Part shown: positions 17,285-25,167 of the stretch, piece by piece | Numbering within the stretch: the first letter of the stretch is position 1 | How the letters are laid out: every line of letters begins with the position of its first letter | NCBI GenBank assembly: GCA_944381495.1 | Contig: CALWLJ010000008.1 | Location: forward strand, 1 to 57,841 | From: an uncultured Mediterraneibacter sp. | Lineage (GTDB): Bacteria; Bacillota; Clostridia; Lachnospirales; Lachnospiraceae | Length of the DNA stretch: 57,841 nt | Reading direction: 5' to 3' | The notes under the pieces: model-generated | Databases searched by the model: none | Seen by the model: only the letters and a program-made list of their open reading frames with translations | What the model was told of the DNA's origin: nothing | Translations under genes and position numbers: made by a program

Positions 17285-17293
17285 GGAACTGCC
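17267..17293. promoter_or_regulatory. Operator-like inverted repeat over the -10 element
   Basis: GGCAGTACC (17267-17275) and GGAACTGCC (17285-17293) match in 8 of 9 positions as an inverted repeat and flank the -10 box exactly. This is the expected geometry for a repressor operator; the regulator is unknown. Confidence 0.45.
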
Positions 17294-17382
17294 GTAAGAG
17301 AGGAACACCGATGGACATCAGAATCATGCACCGATATATATTTCTCTCAAAAAATGCGGAAAGAAGGAGAATTATAAATACT

Positions 17383-18009
17383 ATGAAAAAGAAACTTTTT
17401 GTGATCATGCTGGCAGGAATGCTTGCCGTCTCCACTGTTGCCTGCAGCGGATCCGGCGATGCTTCATCTGCAGATAATACTCAGGAAACTGACAAGGGCG
17501 ATGATTCCAATTCGAAAAAAAATATTGAGATCCAGACTGGACAGTATGCTGCCGGCATGTACAAGATCGGTACCGATATGCCTTCCGGCACATATCTGGT
17601 AACCGGAGATACCGGTTATGTTGAAGTATCCAGCGACGCTTCAGGAGAGCTGGATTCCGTACTTACCAATGACACTTTTTCGAAACGTACTTACATAACT
17701 GTTTCCGACGGGCAGTACCTGCAGTTTGACGGGATAGCAACTCCGGTAGACGACGCTCCCGCCTACGAGGCTGAAGACGGATACTATCCGGAAGGAAAAT
17801 ATCTTGTAGGAAAGGATATCCCAGCTGGAGAGTATAATATATCCGTAACAGATAACAACGATCTTGATTATGGATATGTAGAAATTGCTTCGGATGCAAG
17901 CGGATCTGTAGATTCTATAATTTCCAGTGAAAATATCGAAACCAACGTTTACCGTACTGTTGAAGACGGACAGTTTCTGAAAATGGTAGGAGCCGAAATC
18001 AAAGGGTAA
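17383..18009 (+). CDS. Lipoprotein with two copies of a secreted repeat domain
   Basis: 208-aa protein with signal peptide and lipobox (VACS), an acidic Ser/Asp linker to about residue 48, then two homologous ~60-residue units. Each has a D-x-P-[SA]-G-x-Y opening (DMPSGTYLV, DIPAGEYNI), a YVE[VI][AS]SDASG core and a DGQ[YF]L end. They look like small beta-sandwich modules in Firmicute surface lipoproteins; ligand unknown. ATG 17383 opens the signal peptide and has AGGAG 13 nt upstream; an in-frame ATG at 17311 is less likely. Own promoter and terminator. Confidence 0.8.
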   Translation: MKKKLFVIMLAGMLAVSTVACSGSGDASSADNTQETDKGDDSNSKKNIEIQTGQYAAGMYKIGTDMPSGTYLVTGDTGYVEVSSDASGELDSVLTNDTFSKRTYITVSDGQYLQFDGIATPVDDAPAYEAEDGYYPEGKYLVGKDIPAGEYNISVTDNNDLDYGYVEIASDASGSVDSIISSENIETNVYRTVEDGQFLKMVGAEIKG

Positions 18010-18038
18010 CTCCCGAATATCCTGAGTTTATGAAAGAG

Positions 18039-18081
18039 AGAGGCGGAAAATTCTCAAACACGGAATTTTCCGCCTCTTTAT
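18039..18081 (+). terminator. Terminator of the repeat lipoprotein gene
   Basis: Perfect 15-bp stem (AGAGGCGGAAAATTC at 18039-18053 with its complement at 18063-18077) followed by a short T-containing tail. Confidence 0.75.
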
Positions 18082-18287
18082 GATGTAACAAGTCATCTCT
18101 TTGTTCCAGTTTTTCGGTAACGTCAATATTATCAACCACAAGAACCGTTTTTTCCACGAAAATTCCTCTGATATCCTCTTCCGTGCTGCTTAATACCTTC
18201 GTTATAAACTGGCGGATCAGAATCTGAGAAGAAATCAGTATAATATATAGGTCTTCCAGTAAAAATCCATGTACCACTTCCGGGGAA

Positions 18288-18461
18288 TCAAGAAACCGCT
18301 GCACACTCCGTTTCTCCCTCCTTTCGGATCTTCTCTGTGACCTTGCTGATAATTTCCTCCACTTCATCAATCTGGAACGGTTTTAGAAGATAATCTTCCG
18401 CATGGATCTGTACAGCTGCTTTTGCATATTCAAACTTATCATATCCTGTCAGGAAAATGGT
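18288..18461 (-). pseudogene. Remnant of a response-regulator receiver domain
   Basis: On the minus strand a ~57-codon frame reads TIFLTGYDKFEYAKAAVQ, then AEDYLLKPFQIDEVEEII, and ends at a stop at 18288. This is the second half of a CheY-like receiver (beta4 through alpha5, with the conserved Lys-Pro) of the YesN/AraC-associated type. The N-terminal half with the phosphoacceptor Asp and any output domain are missing. Sequence to its right (18462-18530) has no recognisable coding. It is a decayed gene between the lipoprotein terminator and the tRNA unit. Confidence 0.75.
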
Positions 18462-18534
18462 CTTTCACTCTAGCAACAGTGGCCAAATGGACATGCCAGC
18501 ATGTCTGCCCTGCTCATTGCTCACGGAAATAAAT

Positions 18535-18565
18535 AAAACCCGTAAACGTTGAATTTACGGGTTTT
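18535..18565 (-). terminator. Terminator of the tRNA-Ala/Asn unit
   Basis: Perfect 12-bp stem AAAACCCGTAAA / TTTACGGGTTTT (18535-18546, 18554-18565) with loop CGTTGAA. The loop is the same type as in the terminator at 181-215. Confidence 0.8.
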
Positions 18566-18570
18566 CCAAG

Positions 18571-18643
18571 CTCCCCCTGTTGGACTTGAACCAACGACAC
18601 TTCGGTTAACAGCCGAATGCTCTACCGACTGAGCTAAGGAGGA
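18571..18643 (-). tRNA. tRNA-Asn (GTT)
   Basis: Cloverleaf on the minus strand: acceptor TCCTCCT with AGGGGGA, anticodon loop CTGTTAA (GTT), T-arm GTTGG-TTCAAGT-CCAAC, discriminator G. Confidence 0.96.
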
Positions 18644-18680
18644 ATACTTTATTTAATTTTCAGCAGTTTTCACTGCCAAG

Positions 18681-18753
18681 TGGAGAATACGAGAGTCGAA
18701 CTCGTGACCTCCTGCTTGCAAGGCAGGCGCTCTCCCAACTGAGCTAATCCCCC
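18681..18753 (-). tRNA. tRNA-Ala (TGC)
   Basis: Cloverleaf on the minus strand with anticodon loop CTTGCAA (TGC), D-arm GCTCAGTTGGGAGAGC, acceptor GGGGGAT and discriminator A. It is transcribed ahead of tRNA-Asn from the promoter at 18778-18807. Confidence 0.96.
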
Positions 18754-18777
18754 AAAGTTGTTCCATTGAACTTTTAT

Positions 18778-18807
18778 AAGATACCACATTTGGGGGATAG
18801 CTGTCAA
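18778..18807 (-). promoter_or_regulatory. Promoter of the tRNA-Ala/Asn unit
   Basis: Minus strand: consensus -35 TTGACA (18802-18807), 18-bp spacer, -10 TATCTT (18778-18783), about 25 bp before mature tRNA-Ala. Confidence 0.7.
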
Positions 18808-18883
18808 TACAATTTTCTTATTTATTTAGATTTTTTTAAACATATAGGCTTCGAAAGATTTCTCCTGCAGGATCAGACACACC

Positions 18884-19702
18884 TCAGAATCCCATCAGCC
18901 TGTTCATGATCGGATTGTTTTCATACAGGAATGTAAGAATCGGACTCTGCTCGATCATCTCAAACATACTCATACCCACACTGGTCGCATACAGCAGCGA
19001 CAGCACAAGAAAAGCGACCCAAACAATAACAAGTCCCAGCACAAGCCCCAGCGCTGCACCACCGATATGGTTGATCAGGCCAAGAACCGGAAGTTCCCCT
19101 ATGATATTCACTGCAAACATCAATGCCTTCACAATAATAATTGCCAGTAAAAATGTCACAAGAAACGACAACAGATTCAGCACCATCCTGGAAATAAATG
19201 CAGCCACATATTTTGGAAAACTGTCCACTCCAAGTTCACCGTAAATCGTAGAATTATTATTCTCAAGCAGACTGTCCTTCAGAAACTGTGGAATTGGAGC
19301 ATTCTCAATCTCACTGATCTGGGTATCTCTGGGAATCTCACCAGTCACATTTAAAACATCATCTAATGTGATCCCATACATATCCAGATTCAGATCTGAC
19401 AGATTCTCAATCTGTTCCGGTGTCAGATCCGCAAACGGAGTTCCGCTCAGATCAGCCTGTTTGAGATCTTCAGAAGATAACTCCGGCATAAACAGCTCCA
19501 CACATCTTTCTTCAATATAGTCGTCAATAGGCGTATACTTCGCAAGGGCATCCGACACATATGGAGACAGAAATGCTACGATGACAAGCGTCAGCACCGT
19601 AGACAGAAGTGAAATCCCGAATTTCAGGAATCCCATTACATATCCCGCTATAATACATATAATAAAAATAACTGCGACAACAATTAAAAGCCAATTATCC
19701 AT
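18884..19702 (-). CDS. CvpA-family membrane protein
   Basis: 272-aa protein with transmembrane segments near residues 3-25 and 28-50, a ~110-residue extracytoplasmic insertion rich in acidic residues (about 60-160), then two or three more helices (about 165-235), the layout of CvpA/colicin V production proteins. The family has been linked to envelope homeostasis, but the mechanism is unresolved. It starts 8 bp after the DUF5711 stop with AGGAG upstream, and is last in the LysM-DUF5711-CvpA operon. The central insertion is longer than in the short enteric CvpA (about 160 aa). Confidence 0.85.
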   Translation of the reverse strand: MDNWLLIVVAVIFIICIIAGYVMGFLKFGISLLSTVLTLVIVAFLSPYVSDALAKYTPIDDYIEERCVELFMPELSSEDLKQADLSGTPFADLTPEQIENLSDLNLDMYGITLDDVLNVTGEIPRDTQISEIENAPIPQFLKDSLLENNNSTIYGELGVDSFPKYVAAFISRMVLNLLSFLVTFLLAIIIVKALMFAVNIIGELPVLGLINHIGGAALGLVLGLVIVWVAFLVLSLLYATSVGMSMFEMIEQSPILTFLYENNPIMNRLMGF

Positions 19703-19710
19703 AATTACTC

Positions 19711-20919
19711 CTATTTCGTTAAATAAATTACTGACAATTCATTAACGCTCATCACATAGTATCTGTTCAGTCCCGGCGCCCGAAACATTTCCAGGATATC
19801 TGTATTGATATCTCCCTGGTATTTTGTAATTCCTGTAGCCGTCATAATACAGCATACAGTGCCATCATACAGAAGAATTTCATCTCCATCAATCTTTACA
19901 TTGCTATATTCGCCGGATATTTTCCGGTTGATCACCTGATCTCCCGAACGGTTGAAAAGTCTCAGTTCATAACCGGATTTTTCTTGATTCAGCAAAATAA
20001 ATCCAATATATTTGTCAGAATGAAATACACTTCGTATTTCCTGATTTAATACAACCTCTTTTTCCTTTTCCGGAACATCACCTCCCCTGTATATAACAAA
20101 GGATTCATCTCCTACTACAACGGAACGGTCGCTTCCCATAAAAAACACCTCAGACATTATCGTATCACTGTACGAATCTGCCGTAACCCGGTGATCCGAG
20201 CGATCCTGCCCGGCCTCTCCGAAGTTGTAATACGCGACCCGGGATGTTATATTTGTTCCCTCTGTATGTAAATAAGTGACAGCCAGTACATTTCCGTTAT
20301 CTGACATTTCCAGACCGATAGGATATCCTGTATTGCTCATTGTAACCTGCTGCTCCACAAGAATATTTCCCGCCGCATCATAAGTTACAATCTGAGGAGA
20401 ACTCTCATTACTCAGAACTGCCGTCACAATTCCCTGATCAGAAACAGCTAATCTTTCAACAGGAAGCGTTGTCTCAATCTCGCCTTTAAGTCCATCCTCT
20501 GTAAAGACAAAAATACTGTTTCCTCCATTATCTGCAACTGCAAAAGCATGCTCCTTTGTGACAATGATCGGGTTCTGAATCTGAGTCGGCTGAATCCACT
20601 GTTCCTCATTCTGCCGATTCAGATAGACCACGCCATCTCTGTTGTAACGAACGATCCCGTCGGCAAACTGTACATAGCTGTTCGTATCTGACAGGTCCTG
20701 CTGAAAACTACTGGCTGTCCTTGCCCGGCCATATGTCTGGTTGTCCAGGAGAAGCCATGTCCCGCATACCGCCAGGGCTGCAAGTATAACGGGAACAAGC
20801 GCTCTTCTGAACTTCGCTCTTCGCAGCTTTCCTTTTCTCCTCTTTTCCTCTTTTCTTGCCTCTTTCGGATTATCCGGCGGTTTCACAACCTTCAGATAAG
20901 GTATATCTTTCTTAGCCAT
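19711..20919 (-). CDS. DUF5711-family membrane-anchored beta-propeller-like protein
   Basis: 402-aa protein with a very basic cytoplasmic N-terminus (KEARKEEKRRKGKLRRAKFR), a transmembrane helix at about residues 42-57, and a large extracytoplasmic part of repeated beta-strand units (for example EHAFAVADNGGNSIFVF and DQGIVTAVL) as in WD/PQQ-type propellers. This matches DUF5711 of Clostridia, whose function is unknown. ATG 20919 is used because AGGGGAG lies upstream; the frame extends to 20970. The 158-bp gap to the LysM gene contains a 27-bp direct repeat. Confidence 0.8.
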   Translation of the reverse strand: MAKKDIPYLKVVKPPDNPKEARKEEKRRKGKLRRAKFRRALVPVILAALAVCGTWLLLDNQTYGRARTASSFQQDLSDTNSYVQFADGIVRYNRDGVVYLNRQNEEQWIQPTQIQNPIIVTKEHAFAVADNGGNSIFVFTEDGLKGEIETTLPVERLAVSDQGIVTAVLSNESSPQIVTYDAAGNILVEQQVTMSNTGYPIGLEMSDNGNVLAVTYLHTEGTNITSRVAYYNFGEAGQDRSDHRVTADSYSDTIMSEVFFMGSDRSVVVGDESFVIYRGGDVPEKEKEVVLNQEIRSVFHSDKYIGFILLNQEKSGYELRLFNRSGDQVINRKISGEYSNVKIDGDEILLYDGTVCCIMTATGITKYQGDINTDILEMFRAPGLNRYYVMSVNELSVIYLTK

Positions 20920-20958
20920 AATACTCCCCTTCGATTCGTCTTTTGTAATCAGTGATTT

Positions 20959-21078
20959 CCAAGTGTTCACAGTATACCATGATTTCTAAGCTCGTGAAAT
21001 ACCTCGCCAAGAAATCAGGCATGCGTTCTCACTAGGCTCGATAGTACCTCGCCAAGTGTTCACAGTATACCATGATTT
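20959..21078. repeat. 27-bp direct repeats flanking a second repeated block
   Basis: An exact 27-mer (starts CCAAGTGTTCACAGTATACC) occurs at 20959-20985 and 21052-21078, 93 bp apart. Between them ACCTCGCCAAG also occurs twice (21001-21011, 21046-21056). The unit on the minus strand contains GGTATACT, a possible -10. The right copy abuts the LysM gene stop codon and the left copy ends close to the DUF5711 start. Confidence 0.85.
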
Positions 21079-22316
21079 TACGGTAATAGCAATTTTTGTC
21101 CTTCGTAAATCAGGTTGCCGTTTTTGATCCCATTCATTCTGCATATGGCATCCACATGGGATACGTCACCATACATTTTTCTGCTGATAATTGCAAGGGT
21201 GTCTCCTTTTTCCACAACATAAATGCCATCATTTCCATTTTCAGAAGAGGATCCTGTGCCTGTATCAGCATCCTTATCATCATTCTTATCAATATCAGCT
21301 GTCTCATCTGTTGTTTTCTGGTCGACAGTATTTGCGTCATTGTTATTATCTGTTTCCGCTCCTGTATTGCTCCCATCAGAGACATCTGTATCATTACCTT
21401 CCGATTTCCTGGCTGCTTCCCCATCCGTCTTTTCTGCTCCGGCTGACTGATCAGAACTGTCGTCGGAACCGTCTCCAGCCTTTTCCTCCTCTGTTACCGC
21501 TGTCACCGTACCGCTTGTCTCCTGCGTCTCCACACTATCTGTCCGGCCCGCCAGCGTCTCCAGCGTAGACTGTACGGAATTCATTCTCTCGAAACTGTTT
21601 ATCATGGAAACTCCCATCACAATCACAATAAGCACCAGACACGCACTCACCGCGTACATCAGACTTCCTGCCCGTTTCTGTCTCTGGCGCTCCCCCCTTG
21701 CTCTAACCAGATTACGAAAGTCCTTTGCAGCTCTGTCTTCCACAGTCTCCGATGGGTGTACCCCATTTTTTTTTCGCGTGGAGATCATGTAGTTCTGCAT
21801 ACACGGATTCTTTTCATAATACGTGTAATGTCCGCCGATCTCCATCAGGTCATTCATTTTATGAACAAAATATACTTCATCCTTTTCCACAGGATCTTTC
21901 ATCACAAACACCGTATTCTTCTTCGGGAACGATTTCTTGTGGAGTTTTACCGTCTCAGAATCCGGCATTAGAGGCGCGCCTGACTGGATCACAGCCCAGC
22001 CCAGCATCTCTCCGTCCTCAAAATACTGTTTGCAGTCCTCAAAGGCCTCTTTCCACGTATTGTCATCAATAATATAGTCATTTCCAGACATCTTCAGGTC
22101 ATGCATCTGTATCGCGCCATATATGTAAATATAATCTTCCTCTCCGCCTTCCTGTATATCACCTACAAGAAACGCTCCTATCGGAATACTTCCTGACTTT
22201 TCATACTTCTCACATAACTGTGTCAAAAATGTATCTACATAGTCCTCCACATAGATTTTCGGACTGTCACTCACATTTCCAATCTGACGAACATTTTTTG
22301 GTATCTGTCTTTCCAT
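21078..22316 (-). CDS. Membrane protein with C-terminal LysM domain
   Basis: 412-aa bitopic protein. Residues 1-200 are cytoplasmic with an acidic N-terminal domain (IYVEDYVDTFLTQLCEKYE, IPIGAFLVGDIQEGG), followed by a basic stretch, a transmembrane helix (about 218-238), a long Asp/Ser/Thr-rich extracellular linker (about 250-360), and a single LysM domain (YVVEKGDTLAIISRKMYG, ending IYEGQKLLLP) that should bind peptidoglycan. It probably links a cytoplasmic process to the wall. First gene of the operon with DUF5711 and CvpA. The N-terminal domain resembles none I can name with certainty. Confidence 0.82.
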   Translation of the reverse strand: MERQIPKNVRQIGNVSDSPKIYVEDYVDTFLTQLCEKYEKSGSIPIGAFLVGDIQEGGEEDYIYIYGAIQMHDLKMSGNDYIIDDNTWKEAFEDCKQYFEDGEMLGWAVIQSGAPLMPDSETVKLHKKSFPKKNTVFVMKDPVEKDEVYFVHKMNDLMEIGGHYTYYEKNPCMQNYMISTRKKNGVHPSETVEDRAAKDFRNLVRARGERQRQKRAGSLMYAVSACLVLIVIVMGVSMINSFERMNSVQSTLETLAGRTDSVETQETSGTVTAVTEEEKAGDGSDDSSDQSAGAEKTDGEAARKSEGNDTDVSDGSNTGAETDNNNDANTVDQKTTDETADIDKNDDKDADTGTGSSSENGNDGIYVVEKGDTLAIISRKMYGDVSHVDAICRMNGIKNGNLIYEGQKLLLP

Positions 22317-22430
22317 TTATACTCATCCTCCTGACAAAAATTATGTTTTCCCGGCGTCCATAAGAGAATAGCACACGGAATTGAATGATTTTATCAGTTA
22401 TTGTCAGACGAGTTCGACAAAAGAGGACAG

Positions 22431-22469
22431 AAAAAAAGAGAGAAAAGCATCTCTTGCTTTTTCTCCCTC
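22431..22469 (-). terminator. Terminator of the pentose phosphate operon
   Basis: Minus strand: GAGGGAGAAAAAGC pairs with GCTTTTCTCTC across a short loop, followed by seven Ts (22431-22437). Confidence 0.75.
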
Positions 22470-22490
22470 ATTTTCAGAATATTCTCTATT

Positions 22491-23429
22491 CTATACAAAC
22501 GTTTTAATCTTATTATAAATTCCTTCCGTATCAAGGCCATACTTATGAAGGAGTTCCAGCGCCGGTCCGGATTCTCCAAACACATCATTGATTCCGATCT
22601 TCATCACTTTTGTTGGAGCCTTCTCAGCCAGAACATCGCATACAGCGCTTCCAAGACCTCCGATAACGGAATGTTCCTCAACTGTAACGACTTTTCCGGT
22701 CTCTTTCGCAGCTTCCACGATCAGGTCCTCATCCAGAGGTTTGATCGTATGGATGTTGATCACTTTAGCATCGATTCCATCCTCAGCCAGCTTCTCAGCA
22801 GCTTCCAGGCAGTTACATACCGGGAGCCCTGTGGCAATGATCGTCAGGTCTTTTCCTTCTCTGAGGACAACACCTTTACCCAGTTCAAACTTATAGTCCG
22901 GTCTGTCATTGATCACCGGAACAGCCAGACGTCCAAATCTCATATAAACCGGCCCGTCATGTTCATAAGCCGCGCGTACTGCCGCTCTTGCCTCGATATC
23001 ATCGGAGGGATTCAGCACTACCATTCCCGGAATCACACGCATCAGTGCGATATCTTCATTGCACTGGTGTGACGCCCCGTCTTCCCCTACAGAGATTCCC
23101 GCATGTGTAGCTCCGATCTTAACATTCAGATGCGGATAACCGATGGAATTTCTCACCTGCTCAAATGCCCTTCCTGCAGCAAACATGGCAAATGAACTTG
23201 CAAAAGGAACCATACCAGAAGCAGCAAGCCCTGCAGCAACTCCCATCATGTTTGCCTCCGCGATCCCGCAGTCGATAAAACGGTCCGGATGAGCCTTTTT
23301 AAATATTCCAGTCTTAGTCGCAGCTGCAAGATCCGCGTCCAGCACCACGATATCTTCATGCTCATTTCCAAGTTCGGCTAATGCATTGCCATAACTTTCT
23401 CTTGTTGCGATTCTCTTTACTTCTGACAT
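22491..23429 (-). CDS. Transketolase, C-terminal subunit
   Basis: 312-aa subunit carrying the pyrimidine-binding domain (about 1-165, with the catalytic-region phrase FIDCGIAEANMMGVAAGLA, Glu included) and the transketolase C domain (about 185-305). With the N-terminal subunit encoded just upstream it forms a split transketolase that moves C2 units between pentose, erythrose and hexose phosphates using thiamine diphosphate. Split enzymes are common in Clostridia and archaea. Its ATG overlaps the N-subunit stop by 13 bp, which should couple translation and keep subunits equal. Confidence 0.93.
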   Translation of the reverse strand: MSEVKRIATRESYGNALAELGNEHEDIVVLDADLAAATKTGIFKKAHPDRFIDCGIAEANMMGVAAGLAASGMVPFASSFAMFAAGRAFEQVRNSIGYPHLNVKIGATHAGISVGEDGASHQCNEDIALMRVIPGMVVLNPSDDIEARAAVRAAYEHDGPVYMRFGRLAVPVINDRPDYKFELGKGVVLREGKDLTIIATGLPVCNCLEAAEKLAEDGIDAKVINIHTIKPLDEDLIVEAAKETGKVVTVEEHSVIGGLGSAVCDVLAEKAPTKVMKIGINDVFGESGPALELLHKYGLDTEGIYNKIKTFV

Positions 23430-24253
23430 AATGCTTCACCTACTTTCTTAAGATCTTCCATAGCTACTTCAAACTGCTCATCATTCGGAGCCTTTCCATG
23501 CCAGTCAACTGAATTCTCCATAAAGGAAACGTCCTTGCCCTTCAGCGTCTTTGCAATGATCGCTGTAGGCTGTCCTTTTACACTCCGCGCCTCGTTAAAC
23601 GCAGCCTCAATCTGATCAAAATCATTTCCATCTATATTAATAACATGGAAATTGAATGCTTCAAATTTCTTATCAATAGGATAAGGTGAATTCACCTCAT
23701 CAATCGGACCGTCAATCTGAAGATTATTGTTATCCACTATTACGACAAGGTTGTCCAGCTTTCTGTGTGCCGCGAGCATAGCTGCCTCCCACACCTGTCC
23801 TTCCTGAATCTCACCATCCCCAAGAAGTGTATACACTCTGTAATCTGCATTCTTGAGCTTTGCGGCAATAGCCATTCCCACTGCGGCCGAAATTCCCTGG
23901 CCCAGGGATCCGGAAGACATATCCACTCCCGGGATTCCCTTCATATCCGGATGCCCCTGCAGATAGGATCCTGTATGTCTGAGTGTTACCAGATCCTCCT
24001 TCGGGAAATATCCTTTCTCTGCCAGTGTTGCGTATAACCCCGGAGCCGTATGCCCCTTCGACAGTACAAACCTGTCTCTTCCCTCTTTTTTCGGATCCTT
24101 CGGATCAATATTCATCTCTACAAAATACAGATACGTAAAAATCTCTGCTGCAGACAATGATCCGCCCGGATGTCCGGCCTTTGCACTGTGTACTGCAGTA
24201 ATAATCCCCTTACGGATTTCATTTGCAGTTTTCATCAGTTCTAATTTGTTCAT
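23417..24253 (-). CDS. Transketolase, N-terminal subunit
   Basis: 278-aa subunit with the thiamine diphosphate-binding half: GHPGGS with His28, SKGH at 65-68, the metal/TPP motif GDGEIQEG (145-152) and VDNNNLQIDG downstream. The start ATG 24253 has AAAGGAG; the frame extends to 24322 but those residues are not part of the family. It follows transaldolase by 16 bp, so the operon encodes the complete sugar-rearranging part of the non-oxidative pentose phosphate pathway. Confidence 0.94.
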   Translation of the reverse strand: MNKLELMKTANEIRKGIITAVHSAKAGHPGGSLSAAEIFTYLYFVEMNIDPKDPKKEGRDRFVLSKGHTAPGLYATLAEKGYFPKEDLVTLRHTGSYLQGHPDMKGIPGVDMSSGSLGQGISAAVGMAIAAKLKNADYRVYTLLGDGEIQEGQVWEAAMLAAHRKLDNLVVIVDNNNLQIDGPIDEVNSPYPIDKKFEAFNFHVINIDGNDFDQIEAAFNEARSVKGQPTAIIAKTLKGKDVSFMENSVDWHGKAPNDEQFEVAMEDLKKVGEALCQK

Positions 24254-24269
24254 GAAATTCTCCTTTACT

Positions 24270-24923
24270 CTATTCACCAAACACAGCGATATAGTCTTTT
24301 TTGAATTTTTCAATTCCCGCATCTGTCAGTGGATGATGAGTCATCTGCTCAATCACCTTGTATGGAACGGTAGCAATATCCGCTCCCGCAAGAGCACAGT
24401 CAGTAATGTGCATCGGATTTCTCACGCTAGCCGCAATAATCTGTGTCTCAATTCCGGCAATTTTGAAAATCTCTGAGATTTCTTCCACCAGTTCCACACC
24501 CCTTACGGAAATGTCATCCAGCCTTCCCAGAAACGGGGAAACATATGTGGCGCCGGCGCGTGCTGCAAGAAGCGCCTGGTTTGCCGTAAATATAAGCGTT
24601 ACATTTGTCTTGATGCCTTTGGACGTAAGCGCTTTCACTGCTTTCAGTCCTTCAACAGTCATAGGAATCTTAACAACCATATTCGGATGGATCTTCGCGA
24701 TCTCTTCCCCTTCTCTGATCATGCCTTCCGCATCTGTAGTGGTTGCCTTTACCTCTCCGCTGATCGGACCGTCAACGATGGAAGCGATTTCAGCAATTAC
24801 CTCTTCGAAAACTCTTCCTTCCTTTGCGATCAGAGACGGGTTGGTAGTCACACCACAGATCACACCCATATCATTTGCTTTTCTGATCTCATCAACATTC
24901 GCTGTGTCGATAAAAAATCTCAT
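24270..24923 (-). CDS. Transaldolase (short MipB/TalC subfamily)
   Basis: 217-aa class I aldolase with Schiff-base Lys85 in VVKIPMT. The family contains both true transaldolases and fructose-6-phosphate aldolases. Here the two diagnostic positions are Glu57 (ISGEV) and Phe131 (SPFLGR), the transaldolase state; fructose-6-phosphate aldolases carry Gln and Tyr there. I therefore call transaldolase (sedoheptulose-7-P + glyceraldehyde-3-P to erythrose-4-P + fructose-6-P). First gene of the operon with the split transketolase, with an excellent promoter 45 bp upstream. Confidence 0.93.
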   Translation of the reverse strand: MRFFIDTANVDEIRKANDMGVICGVTTNPSLIAKEGRVFEEVIAEIASIVDGPISGEVKATTTDAEGMIREGEEIAKIHPNMVVKIPMTVEGLKAVKALTSKGIKTNVTLIFTANQALLAARAGATYVSPFLGRLDDISVRGVELVEEISEIFKIAGIETQIIAASVRNPMHITDCALAGADIATVPYKVIEQMTHHPLTDAGIEKFKKDYIAVFGE

Positions 24924-24966
24924 TGTCTGTTCCTCCTTTGAAAATGGCCTCTCAGTACCTTAGCCC

Positions 24967-24995
24967 ATTATATATGCTGAAAATCTGCGGGTCAA
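24967..24995 (-). promoter_or_regulatory. Promoter of the transaldolase-transketolase operon
   Basis: Minus strand: -35 TTGACC (24990-24995), 17-bp spacer, consensus -10 TATAAT (24967-24972). Confidence 0.8.
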
Positions 24996-25085
24996 CAAGG
25001 CCGTAAAATTATTAATAACACACTTTCTGTTATAATCTTTCATATAAATCAGATTTTATTTATATTAATAATTATAAATATACAT

Positions 25086-25097
25086 CGTTTTAAAACG
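25086..25097. promoter_or_regulatory. 12-bp perfect palindrome, possible regulator site
   Basis: CGTTTTAAAACG lies about 90 bp upstream of the transaldolase promoter and 70 bp after the LacI-type regulator gene, in an AT-rich stretch. LacI-family operators usually have a central CG, which this lacks, so the assignment is weak. Confidence 0.3.
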
Positions 25098-25167
25098 GTC
25101 TGCTCAAATTAAAGGAACATTTTGTCTGATATATAAAAATGATCAAAATTTTATTACTAATATTTTT

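Noticed and set aside
17999-18370. 123-codon minus-strand frame over the lipoprotein terminator
   Set aside because: It spans the terminator and overlaps the receiver remnant in another frame; no domain or ribosome site.
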